Origin: Rhizobium subbaraonis
GTDB lineage: Bacteria; Pseudomonadota; Alphaproteobacteria; Rhizobiales; Rhizobiaceae
DNA length: 64,000 nt
Direction: 5' to 3'
NCBI RefSeq assembly: GCF_900220975.1
Contig: NZ_OBQD01000007.1
Location: forward strand, 124,001 to 188,000
This document shows positions 63,966 through 64,000 of the stretch, piece after piece. The position numbers were made by a program, and so were the translations under genes. The notes under the pieces are model-generated. The model was not told the DNA's origin, did no database searches, and worked only from the letters and a program-made list of their open reading frames with translations. Positions within the stretch are counted from its first letter, which is position 1. Every line of letters starts with the position of its first letter.

Positions 63966-64000
63966 ATGAGCAGCCGTTTCTGTCGCACGGCCGTGCGGGA
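63966..64000 (+). CDS. Possible start of a plus-strand gene cut by the window edge
   Basis: An ATG at 63966 opens a frame reading MSSRFCRTAVR to the edge. It is divergent from the SBP56 gene and only weakly supported by a ribosome-binding site (GAGA), so it may not be real. Confidence 0.2.
   Translation, partial: MSSRFCRTAVR

Overview
This 64 kb window is GC-rich chromosomal DNA from an alphaproteobacterium of the Rhizobiaceae, most like Sinorhizobium/Ensifer and relatives. The evidence is the mraZ-rsmH-ftsL-ftsI-murE-murF-mraY order, a betaine-lipid btaA-btaB pair, an FMN riboswitch in front of a type II lumazine synthase (ribH2), a PPi-dependent phosphofructokinase, an ArsR-methyltransferase fusion next to metF, and short mosaic repeats of rhizobial type. 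I see no rRNA, tRNA, CRISPR array, prophage or complete insertion sequence. All identifications come from reading the sequence; no database search was run.

Layout. 1-7.2 kb (minus strand): division and cell-wall operon from mraZ to a truncated mraY, with a promoter overlapped by four TGGG boxes at 10-bp intervals, a candidate MraZ operator. 7.5-7.9 kb: RNase P RNA. 8-17.3 kb: an FAD amine oxidase-like protein, peptidoglycan enzymes (two SLT transglycosylases, an AmpD-type amidase), a DjlA-like protein, pfp, exporters and a serine hydrolase. 17.4-22.6 kb: btaAB with a possible PHO box, an Omp25/31-type porin, a GH25 lysozyme and an MltB-type transglycosylase. 22.6-23.3 kb: three tandem copies of a 113-bp palindromic element; an inverted relative lies at 61.4 kb. 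23.6-38.8 kb: DMT exporters, a 25-residue membrane peptide, metF with its SahR-like regulator and a clear operator, ettA, an RNase T2 with an altered active-site motif, a lipase, a CoA-transferase/TPP-enzyme pair, an aldose epimerase-like protein and an L,D-transpeptidase. 38.4-43.5 kb: cupin, AraC regulator, a globin-coupled soluble chemoreceptor and two tandem orphan ParA/VirC1-like ATPases.

43.7-53.9 kb is the most coherent accessory system. It is a divergon with an N-formylglutamate amidohydrolase-like enzyme, a glutamine-synthetase-like ligase, an aldehyde dehydrogenase and an iron alcohol dehydrogenase on the minus strand. An RpiR regulator and a full ABC importer lie on the plus strand. 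I infer import of an amine or amino alcohol and its breakdown through gamma-glutamylated intermediates, with an iron alcohol dehydrogenase where the Puu pathway uses an oxidase. 54-64 kb: FMN riboswitch-ribH2, a LuxR regulator divergent from a second polyamine-type ABC operon with an SDR, then a small membrane protein and an SBP56/methanethiol-oxidase-like protein.
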